NCBI GenBank assembly: GCA_029858285.1
Contig: JAOUFN010000010.1
Coordinates: 1 to 64,000, forward strand
DNA length: 64,000 nt
Source of the DNA: Nitrospirota bacterium
GTDB taxonomy: Bacteria; Nitrospirota; JACRHL01
Direction: 5' to 3'
Shown here: in pieces, positions 30,588-39,895 of the stretch
Numbering within the stretch: position 1 is the first letter of the stretch
Layout: every line of letters starts with the position of its first letter
Position numbers and translations under genes: made by a program
Notes under the pieces: model-generated
Database searches by the model: none
The model's input: only the letters and a program-made list of their open reading frames with translations
Told to the model about the DNA's origin: nothing

Positions 30588-31295
30588 ATGGCTGGCGATT
30601 TTTCACACCGCGCCACCCGCGCCCCGCATCCCTCCGGACCGGCCGCCCCGCGCCTGCGCCGCAAGGCCTGGTGCGTAGCGGCGCTGCTGTTCCTGAGCCA
30701 GGTGTGGGCCGGAGCCGAATCACCCGCCCAATCACCCGCCACGCCCTCCGCCGGCACGGCATCTGATCCCCCGGATATGACCGCGCTGCGGCAGAACATC
30801 ATGGGAACCTCGTCAAACGGTGCGGTGCCCCGCTACGACCTGCGCCAGATCGCGCCGCCCCCCTGGGAGGTGGACGACGCCTGGCTCTCCGCCCACAGGC
30901 ACGAGGCCGTCGGCGCGGCCAACCGGGAACTCACCGGCGTGCTGGAGGAGTGGGCCGCCCGGGGCAGCGTGCTGACCCCCCTGGAGCGTCTGCGCCACCG
31001 CGATTTCGGCTTCGGCGGCAGCGGCGCGGACGGGGGTGCCCCGGCCACCGCCGCTCCGGCGACACCCGAGGCGTTCGGCATGCGCCTGCGTCTGGGAGAA
31101 ACGGTGCGGCTGCGGGTGCAGGGCGCCGGATTGACCCGCGACCTGATGTACGATCCGCTGTCGGCCTATATGTGGATGGACCTGTACCGGCTCGAATTCA
31201 GCGACGGCAACACCGGGCTGTCGCTGACCAACTCCTACCTGCTGGACGAGGACGTGGCGCGGGTGCTGTTCACCCTGCGTCACCGCTTCCGGTAA
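30588..31295 (+). CDS. Hypothetical secreted protein
   Basis: ATG start MAGDFSHRATRAP; hydrophobic segment AWCVAALLFLSQVWAGAES resembling a signal peptide; no family recognised. Confidence 0.65.
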   Translation: MAGDFSHRATRAPHPSGPAAPRLRRKAWCVAALLFLSQVWAGAESPAQSPATPSAGTASDPPDMTALRQNIMGTSSNGAVPRYDLRQIAPPPWEVDDAWLSAHRHEAVGAANRELTGVLEEWAARGSVLTPLERLRHRDFGFGGSGADGGAPATAAPATPEAFGMRLRLGETVRLRVQGAGLTRDLMYDPLSAYMWMDLYRLEFSDGNTGLSLTNSYLLDEDVARVLFTLRHRFR

Positions 31296-31324
31296 CTGCG
31301 AGACCCCACGGAGTGTCGGCTGAC

Positions 31325-32497
31325 ATGATTGTAAAGGACACGCTGCTGGCCATCGGACTGATGTCCGGCACCTCGGCGGACGGCATCGACGCCGCGCTGG
31401 TGACGGTGGAGCGCGCCCCGCGCCGGGTGACCCTGCGCCATTACCTGGAACTGCCCATGCCGTCGCCCCTGCGCGCGCGCATCCTGGCGGCCGCCAATGG
31501 CACCTCCGACAGCCGCGACCAGTGCCTGCTCGGCGCCGCGCTGGGCGAGGCCTTTGGCAGCGCCGCCCGCTCCCTGTGCGGCGCCGCCGGAGTGAGTGCC
31601 GAACAGGTGGACGTGGTGGGCTCCCACGGACAGACGGTGTGGCATGCTCCGGAGGCCACCCCGCCCGCCACCCTGCAAATCGGCAACCCGGCGCAGATTG
31701 CCGCCATCTGCCGGATTCCCGTGGTGGCCGATTTCCGTTCCGCCGACCTGGCCCAGGGCGGGCAGGGCGCCCCACTGACCCCGCGTCTGCATCACCTGCT
31801 GTTGGCCCACCCGCAGCGGGACCGGGCGGTGGTGAATATCGGCGGCATCGCCAACATGTCGTGGCTGCCGGGCGGGCGCGGCACCGAGTCGGTGGTGTCC
31901 TTTGATACTGGCCCCGGAAACATGGTCATCGACGCCGTTACCGCGCACCAGACGGGCGGGGTGGAGTTGTGCGACCGGGGTGGCGAGCGGGCCGCGCGCG
32001 GCAAGGTGCAGCCGATGTTGCTGGACGACCTGTTGCGGCACCCGTTTTTTACCATGGCGCCCCCCAAATCCAGCGGGCGCGAGATGTTTGGCGCCAATTA
32101 TGTGCGCGAACTGTTCGACCGGGCGGAAAAATACGGGGTGCAGGGGGACGATCTGGTGTCCACCGTCACCGCCATGACCGCCCAGACCATCGCCCGGGCA
32201 GTGGAGGGACAGAGCGCCCGCGCCGAGGTGCTGGTGTGCGGGGGCGGCGCCCGCAACGCCACCTTGATGGGAATGCTGGAGGCCGCGCTGCCGAAGGCAC
32301 GGGTCGCCTCGGTAGAAACGTGCGGAGTGGCCTCCGACAGCATGGAGGCGGTGGCGTTTGCAGAGTTGGCCTGCTGCTACCTGTGGGGCGAATCCGCCAA
32401 CATCCCCGCCGTCACCGGCGCGCGTCAGGCCGTGGTGCTGGGCTCCCTTACCCCGGCGCCGGGGCGCGCCGGGTTTCCGGGAATGGTCCTGCCATGA
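31325..32497 (+). CDS. anmK: Anhydro-N-acetylmuramic acid kinase
   Basis: MIVKDTLLAIGLMSGTSADGIDAALV; VGSHGQTVWHAP, NIGGIANMSWLPG, VCGGGARNATLM. Confidence 0.95.
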   Translation: MIVKDTLLAIGLMSGTSADGIDAALVTVERAPRRVTLRHYLELPMPSPLRARILAAANGTSDSRDQCLLGAALGEAFGSAARSLCGAAGVSAEQVDVVGSHGQTVWHAPEATPPATLQIGNPAQIAAICRIPVVADFRSADLAQGGQGAPLTPRLHHLLLAHPQRDRAVVNIGGIANMSWLPGGRGTESVVSFDTGPGNMVIDAVTAHQTGGVELCDRGGERAARGKVQPMLLDDLLRHPFFTMAPPKSSGREMFGANYVRELFDRAEKYGVQGDDLVSTVTAMTAQTIARAVEGQSARAEVLVCGGGARNATLMGMLEAALPKARVASVETCGVASDSMEAVAFAELACCYLWGESANIPAVTGARQAVVLGSLTPAPGRAGFPGMVLP

Positions 32498-32709
32498 GCC
32501 CCCCGCCGGCAGGACCTTCGGTGGCAAGGCGTCTGGCCCGTCGCCATTCCTCCCCCGACCCCGCCGCCGGGGCTCCGGCGTATTGACGCATGTTTCCAGG
32601 GCCGTTTAGACTGAAGCCATCCATGCAGCCGCTGCTTTTTTGCAACCCTTCCCCGGATCGGCGCCACCGCAGCGGTCGCCCCTGACGGATCACCACGGAC
32701 AATTTCTTC

Positions 32710-33864
32710 ATGCACGCCGTTCAATACACTCTTTATTTTCTCGTCGTTCTGGCCGTACTCATCTTCGTGCACGAACTGGGGCATTTTCTGGTGGCGCGCT
32801 GGAACGGGGTGCGGGTGCTGACCTTCGCCATCGGCTTTGGCCCCACCCTGTTCTCCCGCACCTCCGGCCACACCGAATACGCCCTCAAGCTCATCCCTCT
32901 GGGCGGCTATGTGAAGATGTTCGGCGAGGACCCCCAGGAGGAAATGTCCCCCGAGGAACGCAGCGTCACTTTTTACGGCAAGAGTGTGTGGCAGCGCATG
33001 GCCGTCGTATTTGCCGGTCCGGCCTTCAACATGATCACCGCCGCGCTGATTTTCTGCGGAGTATTCCTGCACGGCGTGCCGATGATGACCGCCGACATCA
33101 GCGTGGTCACCCCCGATTCCGCCGCAGAGCAGGGCGGCCTGCTGAAGGGCGACCGCATCACCGCGATCAGCGGCCATTCGGTGCGCGGCTGGGACGACAT
33201 TCCCGACCTGGTTCGGGCCTCGGAGGGGCACGCCATCCCCGTCGTTGTGGAGCGTAACAGCGCGGTTGTGGAACTGACCGTCACCCCCCGTGCGGCGGTG
33301 GTGCAAAACCTGTTCGGCGAGGACGTCCACACCTGGCAGATGGGCATTCAGCCGACGGGGCAGATGATCCCGCACCGCGAGCCGCCCCACATTGCCCTGT
33401 GGATGGGGCTGGAACGCACCTGGGACGTGACGTCCATGCTGGTTCAGGGGCTGGTCAAGCTGGTGCAGGGAAAAATCCCCGCCAACACCATCGGCGGGCC
33501 GATCCTGATCGCCCAGATGACCGGTGAACAGGCCGATCAGGGGTTCATGAACGTGGCGGTGTTTGTGGCGTTGCTGTCGGTGAACCTGGGAATTCTCAAC
33601 CTGCTGCCGATCCCGGTGCTGGACGGTGGCCACCTGGTGTTCCTGCTGGCAGAGGGGCTGCGCGGTCGCCCGGTGAACGACCGGGTGCGCGAGGTGGCCC
33701 AGCAGGCGGGGCTGTTCCTGCTGCTAACCCTGATGGCCTTTGCGTTTTACAACGACATTGTGCGGTTGTTCCAGGGCACCACCGGGCTGGAGCCTCCGGC
33801 ACAGGAAATTCCCGCTCCGGCCCCGACCGAGGCGCCCGCAACTCCCGTCGCGCCCGCCCCCTGA
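32710..33864 (+). CDS. rseP: RIP site-2 zinc metalloprotease
   Basis: 384 aa; VLIFVHELGHFLVARWNGVRV (HExxH), single PDZ, NLGILNLLPIPVLDGGHLVFLL. Confidence 0.95.
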   Translation: MHAVQYTLYFLVVLAVLIFVHELGHFLVARWNGVRVLTFAIGFGPTLFSRTSGHTEYALKLIPLGGYVKMFGEDPQEEMSPEERSVTFYGKSVWQRMAVVFAGPAFNMITAALIFCGVFLHGVPMMTADISVVTPDSAAEQGGLLKGDRITAISGHSVRGWDDIPDLVRASEGHAIPVVVERNSAVVELTVTPRAAVVQNLFGEDVHTWQMGIQPTGQMIPHREPPHIALWMGLERTWDVTSMLVQGLVKLVQGKIPANTIGGPILIAQMTGEQADQGFMNVAVFVALLSVNLGILNLLPIPVLDGGHLVFLLAEGLRGRPVNDRVREVAQQAGLFLLLTLMAFAFYNDIVRLFQGTTGLEPPAQEIPAPAPTEAPATPVAPAP

Positions 33865-33903
33865 CTCCCTGTTGCGCCACGTCGGCGGGGGCCGGGGCGC
33901 GGT

Positions 33904-34191
33904 TTAGTCCTTGCTGGAAGCCCCCGAGCCGGACGAGCCCGAGCCGGACGAGCCCGAGCCGGACGAGCCCGAGCCGGACGAGCCCGAACTCGATCCCGCC
34001 TTGCCCGATCCCCCCTTGTAGTCGGTGATGTAGAAGCCACTGCCCTTGAACTGGATCGCGGGGGTGGAAAGGCAACGGTCCGCCGTCGGCTTCTCACACT
34101 CCGGGCAATCGGTCAGCGGTGTGTCGGTGTACTTCTGGATGGCGTCGAACAGGTGGCCACATTCGCGGCAGCGATATTCATAAATCGGCAT
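33904..34191 (-). CDS. FmdB family zinc ribbon protein
   Basis: 95 aa; MPIYEYRCRECGHLFDAIQKYTDTPLTDCPECEKPTADRCLSTPAIQFKGSGFYITDYK; low-complexity SGSSG-repeat tail. Confidence 0.92.
   Translation of the reverse strand: MPIYEYRCRECGHLFDAIQKYTDTPLTDCPECEKPTADRCLSTPAIQFKGSGFYITDYKGGSGKAGSSSGSSGSGSSGSGSSGSGSSGSGASSKD
33923..33988. repeat. 15-bp tandem repeat encoding SGSSG units in the FmdB-family C-terminus
   Basis: GAGCCGGACGAGCCC repeated about 4 times on the + strand (approximate boundaries). Confidence 0.85.
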
Positions 34192-34201
34192 GGTGTCGTG
34201 G

Positions 34202-35470
34202 TCAGAACCGTTTTTGTTCCAGGTGCACCTGGTAGTTGGCGTAATGGGGCCCGGGCTTGAGGCGCCCCAAGGCGTCCTCGATGCGGTCGAGCCCCTCCTT
34301 CAACTGGTCCATCGAGGTTGCGAACGAGATGCGCAGATACTCGTCTCCCCCGAAGGCGGCGCCCGGAACCAGCGAGACCCGCGCGGTTTTCAGCAAAAAC
34401 CCGGCGAGGGCGGTGGAGTCTTTCAACTCGGTGCCGTCCGCGTCCTGCATGCCGAAATAACGGGCCACCCGCGGGAACACATAAAACGCGCCCCGAGGCT
34501 CAAAACACCACACCCCCTCCATGGCGTTGAGACGGCCCACCACATAGTCCTTGCGGCCCTGAAACGCCGCTACCATCGTTTTTAAGCACGATTGGTCGCC
34601 TGTCAAGGCCGCCACGCCACCCCATTGCACAATGGAGGGGGCGTTGCTCACGTCCTGGCTCTGGATCATGTTGACGTTGCGGATCAGTTCCTCGGGGCCC
34701 GCGGCATAGCCCAGACGCAGGCCGGTCATGGCGTAGCTCTTGGAAAGGCCGTTGACCACCACGGTGCGGGCGCAGGTTTCTGGCGACAGCGAGGCGATGC
34801 TGACGTGCTCGAAGCCGTTGTAGACGATTTTTTCGTAAATTTCGTCCGAGATGATCCAGCAGCCGCACTCCTCTGCGATCTCCGCCACCGCCTTCAGATC
34901 GTCGCGGGTGTAACCGGCGCCAGTGGGGTTGCCGGGCGAGTTGAGGATGATGGCCTTGGTCTTGCGCCCCACGCTCTTGCGCAGCACCTCGGGGTGGACC
35001 ACAAAACCGTCCGCCTCGCGGGTGCGGATGATCACCGGCCGCGCCCCGGCCAGAAACGCCTGATCCGGATAGGAAACCCAGAACGGCGCGCAGATGACCA
35101 CCTCGTCCCTGGCGTCGAACAGCGCCTGGGCGATGGCGTAGAGCACGTTTTTGGCCCCCGCCCCCACGTTGATCTGGTTGCGGCCGTAGGTCAGGCCGTT
35201 GTCGTTTTTGAGTTTCTGGATGATGGCATCGGTCAGTTGCGGCACCCCGGAAGTGGGGGTGTAGCGCGTCTTGCCGTCGCGCAGCGCCTTGACGATGGCC
35301 TCCTGCACGTGGTCGGGCGTGTTGAAATCCGGTTCGCCCGCCGCCAGGCTGACGATGTCCACCCCCTCCGACTTGAGGCGCGCCGCCTCGGCGGTGATGC
35401 GCAGGGTGGGGGAGGGTTTGACCTTCTTCACCCGTTCTGCAAAGGCCGTGGTGCCGGGTTCCGTACTCAT
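34202..35470 (-). CDS. Pyridoxal phosphate-dependent aminotransferase (aspartate aminotransferase-like)
   Basis: 422 aa; SLAAGEPDFNTPDHVQEAIVKALRDGKTRYTPTSGVPQL, NSPGNPTGAGYT, NGLSKSYAMTGLRLGYAAGP. Confidence 0.92.
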   Translation of the reverse strand: MSTEPGTTAFAERVKKVKPSPTLRITAEAARLKSEGVDIVSLAAGEPDFNTPDHVQEAIVKALRDGKTRYTPTSGVPQLTDAIIQKLKNDNGLTYGRNQINVGAGAKNVLYAIAQALFDARDEVVICAPFWVSYPDQAFLAGARPVIIRTREADGFVVHPEVLRKSVGRKTKAIILNSPGNPTGAGYTRDDLKAVAEIAEECGCWIISDEIYEKIVYNGFEHVSIASLSPETCARTVVVNGLSKSYAMTGLRLGYAAGPEELIRNVNMIQSQDVSNAPSIVQWGGVAALTGDQSCLKTMVAAFQGRKDYVVGRLNAMEGVWCFEPRGAFYVFPRVARYFGMQDADGTELKDSTALAGFLLKTARVSLVPGAAFGGDEYLRISFATSMDQLKEGLDRIEDALGRLKPGPHYANYQVHLEQKRF

Positions 35471-35949
35471 CTGTGCGCCTTCTTTTTAAGCAGGGTTTCT
35501 ACACCGGGGGGGACCAGGGACGAAACGTCTCCCCCTGCCAGGGCCACGCCCTTGATGATGCTTGAAGAGAGGTAAGTATACTCTTCGCTGGGCATCAGGA
35601 AGATGGTTTCGATGGTGCCCGCCAGACGGCGGTTCATCAACGCCATTTGCAGTTCATATTCAAAGTCCGACACCGCGCGCAGGCCGCGCACGATGGCCTG
35701 GGCCTGCCGGTCGCGGGCGAAATTCACCAGCAGTCCGGAGAACGAGGCCACCTCCACATGGTCGAACTCGGCAAACGTCTCCGACAGCATCTGCAACCGT
35801 TCCGACACCGAGAACATGGGGTGTTTGGAGGGATTCACCGCCACCGCCACAGTAACCCGGTCGAACAGGGGGCGGCAGCGCCGGACAATATCCAGGTGGC
35901 CGTTGGTGACGGGGTCGAAACTGCCGGGATAGATTGCGTGCCGGGTCAT
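35467..35949 (-). CDS. coaD: Pantetheine-phosphate adenylyltransferase
   Basis: MTRHAIYPGSFDPVTNGHLDIVRR; AIVRGLRAVSDFEYELQMALMNRRL; TYLSSSIIKGVALAGGD. Confidence 0.97.
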   Translation of the reverse strand: MTRHAIYPGSFDPVTNGHLDIVRRCRPLFDRVTVAVAVNPSKHPMFSVSERLQMLSETFAEFDHVEVASFSGLLVNFARDRQAQAIVRGLRAVSDFEYELQMALMNRRLAGTIETIFLMPSEEYTYLSSSIIKGVALAGGDVSSLVPPGVETLLKKKAHR

Positions 35950-36130
35950 GGGTACCTGTATGCGCCTGAGCGGCGCGCCTGAACAATGGAGGATCGGTCG
36001 TGCGGGGGCCATTTTTTGTGTCCCCCCGACCACTGCCGACAGCGGTGCCGATTATATCGGTCCCCGCCCCTCCACCGCAAAAGGAATGGCAGGGGTGGGA
36101 AGCCCACGGCCCGGCAACCGCCCCGGTAAC

Positions 36131-36172
36131 CGCCTGGGGGCGTCCCCCCCATCGCCTGGGGGCGTCCCCCCC
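36131..36172. repeat. Two tandem hairpin units upstream of msrA
   Basis: CGCCTGGGGGCGTCCCCCCC at 36131-36150 and 36153-36172 (22-bp period); each copy is self-complementary (GGGGG-CGT-CCCCC). Confidence 0.85.
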
Positions 36173-36310
36173 TGTCTTTACCGGATTGTTACCTGGCTGC
36201 AATGCGCCGGTTACCCGGGTGCGTTACGCTCAAACCAATGCCGCCGCCACAACCCGGACGCAGGCCCGGGGGCAGGCGCGGAACGGCAGCCCTCACGCAA
36301 GGTGAACCGA

Positions 36311-36973
36311 ATGCAACGCAAAATACTCATCGGCCTGGCCCTGACGTGGCTGTGCACCGCCCTTTTCGCCGCCGCCACACCCCGCATGCAGGCGCAGGCC
36401 ATGGACAGCCGACCGGCACCCCGCACCGCCATCGCCACCTTCGCCGGAGGCTGTTTCTGGTGCATGGAGGGGCCGTTCGACGCCCTTCCCGGCGTCCTCT
36501 CCACCACCTCCGGCTACACCGGCGGAAAGACCCCGTCGCCCACCTACGAAGAGGTTTCGGCGGGGGGGACTGGGCATGCGGAATCAGTACGGGTGGTCTA
36601 CGACCCGACGGTGGTGTCCTACGAAAAGCTGCTGGAGGTTTTCTGGCACAACGTGGACCCGCTAACCGCCAACCGGCAGTTCTGCGACGGCGGCACCCAA
36701 TACCGCTCGGCGATTTTCTTTCACACCCCGGAACAGGCTGCGGCGGCCACGGCCTCCCGCGACGCGCTGGCCGCCTCCGGCCGGTTTGAACGCCCCATCG
36801 TCACCCAGATCGTGGCGGCGTCCGAATTTTTCCCCGCCGAGGCGTATCACCAGGATTTTTACCTGCGCAATCCGGTGCGCTACAAGTTCTACCGCTACAA
36901 TTGCGGGCGCGACCGGCGCCTGGAGGAGGTTTGGGGCAAAACCGGGAACAGCGAAGGAGTTGGCCATGAATAG
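36311..36973 (+). CDS. msrA: Peptide-methionine (S)-S-oxide reductase with Sec-type signal peptide
   Basis: MQRKILIGLALTWLCTALFAAATPRMQAQA then AIATFAGGCFWCMEGPFDALPGVLSTTSGYTGG. Confidence 0.95.
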   Translation: MQRKILIGLALTWLCTALFAAATPRMQAQAMDSRPAPRTAIATFAGGCFWCMEGPFDALPGVLSTTSGYTGGKTPSPTYEEVSAGGTGHAESVRVVYDPTVVSYEKLLEVFWHNVDPLTANRQFCDGGTQYRSAIFFHTPEQAAAATASRDALAASGRFERPIVTQIVAASEFFPAEAYHQDFYLRNPVRYKFYRYNCGRDRRLEEVWGKTGNSEGVGHE

Positions 36974-37475
36974 CATCGAACGGCGCACGTTCATCAAGGG
37001 GCTGGCCATTCTGGGGGTGGCCCTGGCGGCGCCGGGGCTGCTGAGGCCCGTGCGCGGGCTGGCCGCCGGAGCAAGCAGCGGGTTCGCCCGCCTCACCCTG
37101 AGCGAGGACGAATGGCGCGCACGCCTGACGCAAGAGCAGTTCCGCGTGCTGCGCCACGAGGACACGGAGCCCGCCGGGTCCAGCCCCCTCAACAAGGAGT
37201 ACCGCGAGGGCGTTTATGCCTGCGCCGGATGTGATCTGGAGCTGTTTACATCAAAAACCAAGTTCGACAGCGGCACCGGCTGGCCGAGTTTTTACGCTCC
37301 CATCGAGGGCCGCGTGGAGACAAAGGCCGACTACTGGCTGATCCTGCCCCGCACCGAATATCACTGCGCCCGTTGCGGCGGCCACCAGGGCCACGTGTTC
37401 GACGACGGCCCGAAGCCCACCGGCCTGCGCTACTGCAACAACGGCGTGGCCCTGCGCTTTACACCGGCGGGGTAA
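36966..37475 (+). CDS. msrB: Peptide-methionine (R)-S-oxide reductase with Tat-like signal peptide
   Basis: MNSIERRTFIKGLAILGVALAAPGLLRPVRGLAAG then ...YRCAGCDLELF-type EGVYACAGCDLELFTSKTKFDSGTGWPSFYAPI, RTEYHCARCGGHQGHVFDDGP, RYCNNGVALRF. Confidence 0.95.
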   Translation: MNSIERRTFIKGLAILGVALAAPGLLRPVRGLAAGASSGFARLTLSEDEWRARLTQEQFRVLRHEDTEPAGSSPLNKEYREGVYACAGCDLELFTSKTKFDSGTGWPSFYAPIEGRVETKADYWLILPRTEYHCARCGGHQGHVFDDGPKPTGLRYCNNGVALRFTPAG

Positions 37476-37521
37476 CATCTCTCCGGGCACCGACGGAGGC
37501 GAGAACCCGGCCCGCTGGGCA

Positions 37522-38109
37522 TCACGGCAGGGAGGCCGTTTCCCGGTGTCGGGGGTACACCAACGTGACTGCGGTCCTGCCGTATTGGTAGGTACGGCCT
37601 TCTTCCCATTCGGCCAGGGCCGGGGCGGGGAGGGGCGCTTCGTGTTCCACCACCACCACGCCCTCTGCCGCCACCACGCCCTGCGCCGCCAGCAGGGGCA
37701 GCACCTGGTCCAGCAGATCGGAGCCGTAGGGCGGGTCCAGAAACACCACGTCGAAGGGGGGAGCCTGGCCACCGGGGCGCCGGGTCAAAAAACGCTCCGC
37801 GTCCATGCGGAACAGGGTATAGCGCCCTTCAAAGCCGCAATGTGTCGCATTTTCGACCACCCGATCCGCGTGGCGCGGCACGCATTCCACAAAATCCGCA
37901 TGGGCGGCGCCCCGCGACAGGGCTTCCAGCCCCAGGGTGCCGACCCCGGCGAACAGGTCCAGCACCCGCGCCCCGGCCACCCGTCCGCCCAGAATGTTGA
38001 AGATCGCCCCGCGCACCCGCGACGCGGTGGGGCGCACCCCCTGTCCGGGCACCGACTGCAGGCCCAGGCTGCGGGCGCTGCCGCCGGTAATGCGCAGGGG
38101 GGTGCTCAT
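37522..38109 (-). CDS. rsmD: 16S rRNA (guanine(966)-N(2))-methyltransferase RsmD
   Basis: MSTPLRITGGSARSLGLQSVPGQGVRPTASRVRGAIFNIL; VLDLFAGVGTLGLEALSRGA; FDVVFLDPPYGSDLL. Confidence 0.93.
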   Translation of the reverse strand: MSTPLRITGGSARSLGLQSVPGQGVRPTASRVRGAIFNILGGRVAGARVLDLFAGVGTLGLEALSRGAAHADFVECVPRHADRVVENATHCGFEGRYTLFRMDAERFLTRRPGGQAPPFDVVFLDPPYGSDLLDQVLPLLAAQGVVAAEGVVVVEHEAPLPAPALAEWEEGRTYQYGRTAVTLVYPRHRETASLP

Positions 38110-38341
38110 GAGGCGGCCTTCCGCAGCCGTCTGCGGTGCCCTTGCCCGTGTTTCCATCCGGTCATCATGGGAAGGGACACTATCCGCAAAAGCCCCCTTG
38201 GCGCAATGGCCGGATGGGGGTGGAAGCGTCCCTTCTCCTGCGCGGCTTTTCGGTCGCGTATTTGCGGGTCCGCCTTTTATCGTGGCGCCGGGGCGGGTAT
38301 CATCCGCCACACCACGCGCTGCGAAAGGGAGATCGGATGCC

Positions 38342-39895
38342 ATGCGCAACGCCGTAAGAACCGCCGGGCTGCTGACCGGACCGCTGTTGTTTTTGCTGAC
38401 CCTGGTGTTGCCGGAGGCGAGCGGGCTGTCGGCGGCGGGACAGCGCACCGGCGGGGTGGCCCTGTGGATGGCCGTGTGGTGGATCACCGAGGCCGTCCCC
38501 CTGTATGTCACCGGCCTGCTGCCTTTGGCCTTGTTCCCGCTGCTGCACATCGTGAACGGCAAGGGGTTGGCGTCCCAGTATGGCCACAACCTGCTGTTCC
38601 TGTTTCTGGGCGGCTTCATGCTGGCCCGCGCCGTGGAGCGCTGGAACCTGCACGAGCGCATTGCCCTGCGCATCGTGCACGCGGTGGGGGTGTCGCCGCG
38701 CAGGCTGGTGCTGGGGATGATGGTGGCCACGGCGTTTTTGTCCCTGTGGATTTCCAACACTGCCGCCACACTGATCATGCTGCCCATTGGCACCGCCATT
38801 CTGCTGGAGGCGGCAATGGCCGCAGGCACGCGGGTGGAGGAACACCCGGAACTGACCAAAATGGCCACCGTGATGATGCTGGGCATTACCTACGCCGCCA
38901 GCGTGGGCGGCATGGGCACCCTGGTGGGCACGGTGCCCAACATCGTGTTCGCCGCCCAGATGTCCCAACTGTTCCCGGACGCCCCCGACATCAGCTTTGT
39001 CGCCTGGATGAAGGTGGCGCTGCCGTTCGTGGTGGTGTTTGTGCCGCTCATGTGGTGGCTGCTCACCCGCTGGCTGTTCCCGCTGCACCTGCATGAACTG
39101 CCCGGCGGACGCGAGGTGATCGACGCGCGCCTGCGGGCGCTGCCGCCGCTGGCGGGACCGGAGCGGCGGGTGGCGGTGGTGTTTCTGCTCACTGCCCTGG
39201 CCTGGGTGTTCCGCGCCGACCTGGACCTGGATGTGGTGCGCATCCCCGGCTGGGCCTCGTTGCTCGGGCTGGACGGCTGGGTGGACGACACCACGGTGGC
39301 GGTGGTGGCGGCGCTGGCGCTGTTTGCGCTTCCCGCCGGAAAACACCTGCCTGCCGGGATCGCCCCCACCAGCACCGGCGCCCTGCTGGACTGGGACACG
39401 GCCCGCACCATTCCGTGGGGCCTGCTGATTCTGTTCGGTGGTGGACTGGCCCTGTCGAAGGGGGTGGAAACCTCCGGCCTGTCGGTGTGGATCGGCGACA
39501 GCCTGCGGGTGTTTTCCGGCTTGCCTCTGGCGGTGATGCTGGTGGTGATGTGTTATCTGGTGACGTTCCTCACCGAGGTCATGTCCAACACCGCCCTCAC
39601 CACCCTGCTGATGCCGGTGCTGGGGGCGCTGGCGGTGAGTTTGGGTTACAACCCGCTGCTGTTCATGTTTGCCGCCACGTTGTGCGCCTCGTGCGCCTTC
39701 ATGCTGCCGGTGGCCACGCCGCCCAACGCCATCGTGTTCGGCAGCGGGCTGGTCACCGCGCCGCAGATGGCTCGCGCCGGGATCTGGCTGAACCTGCTGG
39801 CGCCGCCCCTGATTCTGGCCGTGGTCTATCTGCTGGCGCTGCCGGTGCTGGGCATCGAGCCGGGCGGCGTGCCGGAGTGGGCGCATGGCCGATAG
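38342..39895 (+). CDS. SLC13/DASS family anion transporter
   Basis: MRNAVRTAGLL...; WWITEAVPLYVTGLLPLALFPLL, NLLFLFLGGFMLARAVERWNLHERIALRI, FLTEVMSNTALTTLLMPVLGAL, LPVATPPNAIVFGSG. Confidence 0.92.
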   Translation: MRNAVRTAGLLTGPLLFLLTLVLPEASGLSAAGQRTGGVALWMAVWWITEAVPLYVTGLLPLALFPLLHIVNGKGLASQYGHNLLFLFLGGFMLARAVERWNLHERIALRIVHAVGVSPRRLVLGMMVATAFLSLWISNTAATLIMLPIGTAILLEAAMAAGTRVEEHPELTKMATVMMLGITYAASVGGMGTLVGTVPNIVFAAQMSQLFPDAPDISFVAWMKVALPFVVVFVPLMWWLLTRWLFPLHLHELPGGREVIDARLRALPPLAGPERRVAVVFLLTALAWVFRADLDLDVVRIPGWASLLGLDGWVDDTTVAVVAALALFALPAGKHLPAGIAPTSTGALLDWDTARTIPWGLLILFGGGLALSKGVETSGLSVWIGDSLRVFSGLPLAVMLVVMCYLVTFLTEVMSNTALTTLLMPVLGALAVSLGYNPLLFMFAATLCASCAFMLPVATPPNAIVFGSGLVTAPQMARAGIWLNLLAPPLILAVVYLLALPVLGIEPGGVPEWAHGR

